The translations under genes and the position numbers were made by a program. A stretch of DNA of 64,000 bases from an uncultured Pelagibacteraceae bacterium (GTDB taxonomy: Bacteria > Pseudomonadota > Alphaproteobacteria > Pelagibacterales > Pelagibacteraceae): NCBI GenBank assembly GCA_902622245.1, contig CACNPC010000001.1, positions 124,001-188,000 on the forward strand, in the 5' to 3' direction. The notes beneath the pieces are model-generated. The model was given only the letters and a program-made list of their open reading frames with translations. It was not told the DNA's origin and did no database searches. Positions 60,107-64,000 of this stretch are shown one piece after another (positions within the stretch are counted from its first letter, which is position 1; each line of letters begins with the position of its first letter).

Positions 60107-60999
60107 TATAAAAATTTAGCACATGTTTTATGTAAACTAGAATGTAATTCTACTAGTTTGTTAAAATCTTCGTTGTATCCTCCTCCTAATACTCCACATA
60201 TAGGAATTTTATTTGAGAAGAAATTATCAATAACCAATTCATCTCTTTCAAATATACCATTATCAGAAATATTTAGTTTACCCAACCTGTCATTATAGTG
60301 AATATCAACACCAGCGATATAGAATACAAAATCAAACTCTTCTTCATTCAAATATTTTAGGTTATTTTTTAAAATATCAATATATTCTCTATCTTCTAAA
60401 TTTTCCTCTAATTCAATATCAAGATCACTTACTGATTTTTTTGCTGGATAATTAACTTTCGAATGCATGCTGAATGTAAAGACTTGATTATCATTTTTAA
60501 ATATTTCAGAATTGCCATTACCCTGATGAACATCTAAATCAATAATTAAAATTTTATTTGCTAATCCTCTTGAAGTTAAATATTTGGCTGCTACCGCAAC
60601 ATCATTAAAAACACAAAATCCAGCTCCTTCACTAGATGTTGCATGATGGCTGCCTCCTGCAGTATTACAAGCTATGCCATAGTTTAAAGCTAGCTTTGTA
60701 GCAAGCACTGTGCCTCCAGTTGCAATAAAAGACCTTCTAACTACACTGTCAACTAAAGGAAAACCAATTTTTCTAATCTCGTTCTTATTTAAAGTTTTAT
60801 TTTTTATTTTATTTATGTAGTCTTCTGTATGTGCCTCTTTTAAAGTTTCTACTGAGCATGGCTCTGGAATAAAGAAATTTTTAACTATTTTATTTTTGAT
60901 TAACACTTTAGCTAATTCTCCAAATTTTTTTATAGGAAATTTATTTTCATCATTTAATTTTGCTTCATAGTCTTTATGATTAACAACTGGTAGTTCCAT
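60106..60999 (-). CDS. Histone deacetylase-family amidohydrolase
   Basis: A 297-residue zinc amidohydrolase of the HDAC/acetylpolyamine amidohydrolase/acetoin-utilisation family. The paired His in GGSHHA (about residues 116-120), the zinc ligands in DLDVHQGNG and the later Asp in AGVDIHYND are all present. The reaction is removal of an acyl group from an amine; the substrate is unknown. Acetylated polyamines are one option because a polyamine-type importer is in the window. It overlaps msrB by one base and follows aceE by 15 bases. Confidence 0.88.
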   Translation of the reverse strand: MELPVVNHKDYEAKLNDENKFPIKKFGELAKVLIKNKIVKNFFIPEPCSVETLKEAHTEDYINKIKNKTLNKNEIRKIGFPLVDSVVRRSFIATGGTVLATKLALNYGIACNTAGGSHHATSSEGAGFCVFNDVAVAAKYLTSRGLANKILIIDLDVHQGNGNSEIFKNDNQVFTFSMHSKVNYPAKKSVSDLDIELEENLEDREYIDILKNNLKYLNEEEFDFVFYIAGVDIHYNDRLGKLNISDNGIFERDELVIDNFFSNKIPICGVLGGGYNEDFNKLVELHSSLHKTCAKFL

Positions 61000-61014
61000 A
61001 AATGATATTAAAGA

Positions 61015-63669
61015 TTATATATCCCAAGGATTATTCTTATTATTGTTGAGATTATATTTACTAATTGCTTTTTCTAGTGTTTGTAATGGGATTTTATTAT
61101 CTTCATAAAGTGTATACAAAGAACTGATGACTATATGTTTGCTATCTACCTCAAAAAAATCTCTTAAATTTTTTCGCGTATCACTTCTTCCAAATCCATC
61201 TGTGCCCATCGCTAGAAACTTATTATTTATGTGGCTAGAGATTAATTGTGAATACGCTCTTACATAATCTGAAGTAGCAATTATAGGGTCGTCATTAGAA
61301 ATTAGCTGCTGCAAATAGTTTTGTTTTTTATTTGCAGGAGACAATGTATTTTGTCTTAAAACTGATTTAGCATTTTTTTCTAACTCTGAATAGCTCGTTA
61401 TGCTAAATAATCTTGAACCAATTCCGTATTCATCTTTAAGTATTTTAGAGGCTTCGATACATTCTCTAAATATTGGACCAGATCCTAATAAATTTATATT
61501 AATTTTATCATTAGAATTATCTTTAAAAAGGTAACCACCTTTAATTATTCCATCTTTATTTTTTATATCAATTTTTGGATGAGAGTACTTTTCATTATTC
61601 ACAGTAATATAATAAAATTCATCTTTACATTCTGTCATCATTCTTTTCATTCCATCATCAAAAATAATTGCTAGCTCACTTGCAAAACAAGGATCGTAAG
61701 ATTTTAAATTTGGAAATGTTGATGCAATTATATGACTTTGTCCATCTTGATGTTGTAATCCTTCTCCAGCCAAAGTAGTTCGTCCAGCTGTAGCACCAAT
61801 TAAAAATCCTCTTGGCATTTGATCGGCTGCCGCCCAAATCAAATCTCCAATTCTTTGAAAACCAAACATAGAATAAAAAATATAAAAAGGCATCATTGGA
61901 AAATTATGATTGCTATAAGAAGTTGCTGCAGCTAACCATGAAGAAATTGCACCAGCTTCATTAATTCCTTCCTCTAATAGTTGTCCTGTTTTTGATTCTT
62001 GATATTTCAAAATAGAAGTCGCATCTTCAGGTTCATATAACTGACCGTCTGGTGAATATATTCCAATTTGTGAAAATAAATTAGCCATTCCAAAAGTCCT
62101 TGCTTCATCAGCAACTATTGGGACAACTCTTTTTCCAAACTCTTTATCTCTCATTACGTTTCCTAAGGACCTTACCAATCCTGTTGTGGTTGAGTATTCT
62201 CTATCACTTTCTTCGAATAGAAAGTTTGAATGTTTTTCAATTTTTGGAGTTGCTAATTGAATTTCTTTAAAGCTTCTTTTGGGTAATGATCCTCCTAAGG
62301 CTTCTCGTCTTTTCTTTAAATATTTTATTTCCTCAGAATTTTCATCTGGTTTATAAAATTCCATATTTTCTAATTTATTATCTGGAATATCTAATTGAAA
62401 ACGATCCCTAAATTCTTTCAATGCATCAAGATTTAATTCCTTTTGCTGGTGGTTAGTCATTTTTGACTCTCCTGCTTTACCCATGCCGTAACCTTTTTTA
62501 GTCTTAGCTAAAATTACTGTAGGTTTGCCTTTGGTTTTAACAGCAGCATTAAATGCAGCATAAAGTTTTTTAAAATCATGACCTCCTCTTTTGAGTTTGT
62601 CAATTTCATCTTTGCTTAGTGAAGAGACCAATTTTAAAACTTCCGGATCTTCTGCAAAAAAGTTTTTAAGATTGTACTCTCCATCTCTTGCGCCTAATGT
62701 TTGATATTTTCCATCCACAGTTTTGGCAAAACGCTTTAACAACAAATGATCTTTATCCTGCTGAAATATTTTATCCCATTCAGATCCCCAAAGAACTTTT
62801 ATTACATTCCAGCCATTAGCTTTAAAGATTGTTTCAAGTTCCTGAATTATTTGTCCATTACCTCTTACAGGTCCATCTAATCTTTGGAGATTACAATTTA
62901 TAATAAAAGTTAAATTGTCTAATTTTTCTCTGGAAGCGATAGACAATCCAGCCAAACTTTCAGGTTCATCCATTTCACCATCTCCAAATAAACCCCATAC
63001 TCTTTTATTAGTTTTTAATAAGTTTCTATTTTCTAAATATTTCATGAAACGAGCCTGATAAATTGCATTAACTAGACCTATTCCCATTGATGATGTGGTA
63101 AATGTCCAATAATCTCGCATCAAATAAGGATGGCAGTAAGAAGAGAGTCCTTGCTCGTTTAATTCTTGTCTATAATGTTCCAAATGATTTTTAGTTAATC
63201 TTCCCTCTAAAAAAGATCTTGCATATATCCCAGTTGTACACTGCGATTGATAAAAAATTAAATCTGCTTCATCACCACCTTTAAAAAAATGATTAAATCC
63301 TGTTTCAAATACTTCAGCGAAAGATGCATAACTTGCTATATGTCCTCCAAGCCCACCATAATTTTTATTTGCTTTCATAACCATAGTTAAAGCATTCCAT
63401 CTTAAAATTGCTGTTATTTTTTCCTCCATTGCTAAATCTCCAGGATAAATTCCTTGATCATATTGAGATATCGTATTTCTGTATGGTGAATATGGAACTG
63501 GTGAATATAATACTCTTAAATCTTTTGCTCTTTTCTCAAGTTTTTCTAAAATTAGTTTGGCACCCTCTCTACCATGATTTTCAACTACTGCATCAAGAGA
63601 GTCTAACCAATCATTTAACTCTTGATTATCTAATTTTTGATTTTGATTAGCTTTAAATTCTTTGCTCAT
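61015..63669 (-). CDS. aceE: Pyruvate dehydrogenase E1 component, homodimeric type (AceE)
   Basis: An 884-residue E1 enzyme that decarboxylates pyruvate with ThDP and passes the acetyl unit to the E2 lipoyl group. ThDP/Mg-binding GDGEMDEPES followed by NCNLQRLDG is clear near 230-262. The N-terminal NTISQYDQGIYPGD and central DEARTFGMANLF segments match AceE. The ATG at 63669 is preferred to a TTG at 63687. Length is normal. E2 (aceF) and E3 (lpd) are not in the window. Many alphaproteobacteria use the two-subunit PdhAB type instead. Confidence 0.95.
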   Translation of the reverse strand: MSKEFKANQNQKLDNQELNDWLDSLDAVVENHGREGAKLILEKLEKRAKDLRVLYSPVPYSPYRNTISQYDQGIYPGDLAMEEKITAILRWNALTMVMKANKNYGGLGGHIASYASFAEVFETGFNHFFKGGDEADLIFYQSQCTTGIYARSFLEGRLTKNHLEHYRQELNEQGLSSYCHPYLMRDYWTFTTSSMGIGLVNAIYQARFMKYLENRNLLKTNKRVWGLFGDGEMDEPESLAGLSIASREKLDNLTFIINCNLQRLDGPVRGNGQIIQELETIFKANGWNVIKVLWGSEWDKIFQQDKDHLLLKRFAKTVDGKYQTLGARDGEYNLKNFFAEDPEVLKLVSSLSKDEIDKLKRGGHDFKKLYAAFNAAVKTKGKPTVILAKTKKGYGMGKAGESKMTNHQQKELNLDALKEFRDRFQLDIPDNKLENMEFYKPDENSEEIKYLKKRREALGGSLPKRSFKEIQLATPKIEKHSNFLFEESDREYSTTTGLVRSLGNVMRDKEFGKRVVPIVADEARTFGMANLFSQIGIYSPDGQLYEPEDATSILKYQESKTGQLLEEGINEAGAISSWLAAATSYSNHNFPMMPFYIFYSMFGFQRIGDLIWAAADQMPRGFLIGATAGRTTLAGEGLQHQDGQSHIIASTFPNLKSYDPCFASELAIIFDDGMKRMMTECKDEFYYITVNNEKYSHPKIDIKNKDGIIKGGYLFKDNSNDKININLLGSGPIFRECIEASKILKDEYGIGSRLFSITSYSELEKNAKSVLRQNTLSPANKKQNYLQQLISNDDPIIATSDYVRAYSQLISSHINNKFLAMGTDGFGRSDTRKNLRDFFEVDSKHIVISSLYTLYEDNKIPLQTLEKAISKYNLNNNKNNPWDI

Positions 63670-63728
63670 CAAATTAATTATACACAAAAAATTAAAATTT
63701 ATATCTGTAAAAATTGTCTTAATTTAAT

Positions 63729-64000
63729 TTACTCAATGACCCTTTTTGGTTTACCAGATATAAAACTATCAAGATTCTCTATCATTTGAGTGTAGAAAGT
63801 TTCATAATTTTCGGCAGTTACATAACCAATGTGAGGAAGTAAAAGAGCATTCTGTACGAATCTAAGCTTATGGCTCTCAGGAAGTGGTTCTTTTTCGTAA
63901 ACATCTATGCCTGCGCCAGCTATAATATTTGTTGATAATGCTATAATTAAATCATCTTCATTAACTATTTCACCTCTTGAAGTGTTTATTAAATATGAAG
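63729..64000 (-). CDS. D-isomer-specific 2-hydroxyacid dehydrogenase, C-terminal part
   Basis: The last 90 or so residues of a D-2-hydroxyacid dehydrogenase running in from the right edge. The segments INTSRGEIVNEDDLI, then GAGIDVYEKEPLP and LLPHIGYVTAENY carry the conserved Asp and the catalytic His of the NAD domain. The stop is at 63729. Family members act on 3-phosphoglycerate, glyoxylate, lactate and similar compounds; the fragment does not reveal which. It lies 59 bases upstream of aceE on the same strand. Confidence 0.88.
   Translation of the reverse strand, partial: SYLINTSRGEIVNEDDLIIALSTNIIAGAGIDVYEKEPLPESHKLRFVQNALLLPHIGYVTAENYETFYTQMIENLDSFISGKPKRVIE

Overview
The window is strongly AT-rich (roughly 30% G+C by eye) and densely packed. 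Most genes abut or overlap by 1 to 20 bases, no gap reaches 300 bases, and I saw no rRNA, tRNA, insertion sequence, prophage or CRISPR array. The gene content is transporters plus catabolism of osmolytes and methylated amines, and no dedicated transcription factor was recognised. This suits a streamlined marine alphaproteobacterium of the SAR11 (Pelagibacterales) type; that assignment is an inference from content and style.

Layout. 1-6022 (minus): a truncated FadB-like 3-hydroxyacyl-CoA dehydrogenase and a dipeptide/oligopeptide-type ABC importer. 6164-13607 (plus): a tight seven-gene operon with two GcvT-fold enzymes (one DmdA-like), an S51 peptidase-like protein, an FMN 2-hydroxyacid oxidase, a ThDP enzyme, an HIU-hydrolase-like protein with an altered C-terminus, and a thiolase. 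Its substrate is unknown. 13608-20068 (minus): a spermidine/putrescine-type ABC importer, then ectoine-hydrolase-like (DoeA) and EutA-like proteins. 20186-24554 (plus): aldehyde dehydrogenase, VOC protein, homocysteine methyltransferase, MsrA, serine hydrolase. 24556-29057 (minus): a second homocysteine methyltransferase, EamA exporter, amidase, iron alcohol dehydrogenase.

30022-42108 holds a betaine/carnitine block. It has a ProVWX importer with a double-length ProW, gamma-butyrobetaine dioxygenase, SDR, carnitine 3-dehydrogenase, a BKACE-type dehydrocarnitine cleavage enzyme, a CitE-like lyase, a hotdog thioesterase, a choline-dehydrogenase-like GMC enzyme and two Gfa-like zinc proteins. 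Read together, these give gamma-butyrobetaine to carnitine to dehydrocarnitine to betainyl-CoA to glycine betaine, in blocks on alternating strands.

42167-57289 holds two branched-chain-amino-acid-type (Liv) ABC importers. Around them are a ProC-like reductase, a CsiD/GlaH glutarate 2-hydroxylase, an exported pentapeptide-repeat protein, AzlCD and a LysE exporter. 57410-64000 contains a TIGR03643-type small protein, a glutaredoxin, a cysteine-rich exported protein coupled to an inverse-autotransporter-like barrel, MsrB, an HDAC-family amidohydrolase, AceE and the C-terminus of a D-2-hydroxyacid dehydrogenase.

Recurring themes. In three importers the binding-protein gene is separated from the downstream permease genes by a strong terminator-like hairpin. 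Two very small ORFs (60 and 22 codons) are translationally coupled to Liv permease genes. The least explained parts are the 6164-13607 operon and the barrel/exported-protein pair at 57997-59687.
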